From the NCBI GenBank assembly GCA_018398765.1, contig JAHBMJ010005877.1, positions 5,001 through 29,526 of the forward strand: a DNA stretch of 24,526 nucleotides. Direction: 5' to 3'. This document shows positions 24,477 through 24,526 of the stretch, piece after piece. The position numbers and the translations under genes are program-made. The DNA comes from Chromera velia (Eukaryota > Sar > Chromeraceae). Positions within the stretch are counted from its first letter, which is position 1; the number at the start of each line of letters is the position of its first letter. The notes under the pieces were generated by a model. The model was not told the DNA's origin and ran no database searches. It saw only the letters and a program-made list of their open reading frames with translations.

Positions 24477-24526
24477 GGTAGGTAGGTAGGTGTGCGTGTG
24501 CGTGTGCGTGTGCGTGTGCGTGTGTG
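24161..24526. other. Intron with terminal (TG)n / (GTAG)n / (GTGTGC)n repeats
   Basis: It starts at the GTGGGT donor of the RING gene. A TTCGCAG (about 24368-24374) is a possible acceptor, but no RING continuation follows. From about 24408 to the window end the sequence is TG, then GTAG, then GTGTGC repeats. Confidence 0.8.

Overview
The window looks like nuclear DNA of a unicellular eukaryote. Genes are split by GT-AG introns of tens of bases to about 1.5 kb. Acceptors are usually TGCAG, and donors are often GTCAGT or GTCTGT as well as GTGAGT. Introns and spacers are full of simple repeats. The palindrome TGCATGCA recurs, and there is a LINE retrotransposon. My best guess is an alveolate close to the chromerids (Chromera-like). 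That rests on general style, not on a diagnostic marker. No rRNA, tRNA, CRISPR or prokaryotic feature was seen. All splice models were made by eye, from splice signals and reading-phase continuity.

Layout. (1) About 428-3889, + strand: exons of a long, low-complexity Gly/Pro/Gln/Ser-rich protein with no domain I recognise. (2) 3890-4790: GGAA-rich purine tract and AT-rich spacer. (3) About 4794-7976, - strand: a 5'-truncated LINE carrying the end of an APE-type endonuclease, a linker and a reverse transcriptase, with a (TTGA)n tail. Its reading frame is unbroken over 918 codons except for six stops, and all six are TAG. (4) 8504-15215, - strand: a many-exon gene. Its start (14837-15215 and the next exons) reads like an ELM2 domain, and its end (8504-9428) reads like the second half of a bromodomain. 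This suggests a chromatin protein, or two adjacent genes. (5) 15216-16300: spacer with a CG-rich hairpin. (6) 17504-21905, + strand: an RBR (RING-between-RING) ubiquitin-ligase-like gene with a clear IBR zinc domain. No RING1 was found, RING2 is poor, and one candidate exon has an in-frame TGA. (7) 21906-22935: AT-rich spacer with a second CG-rich hairpin. (8) 22936 to beyond the window end, + strand: a four-pass membrane protein whose RING finger begins at the last visible exon. The window ends in a long TG microsatellite.

The two right-hand genes both suggest ubiquitin ligation and the left-hand minus-strand gene suggests chromatin regulation. Nothing indicates that they form one pathway. 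The most unusual observation is the amber-only interruption of the LINE frame. Next are the damaged or divergent RBR gene, donor sites that sit inside GTCA/GTCT repeats, and the related CG hairpins upstream of two divergent gene starts.
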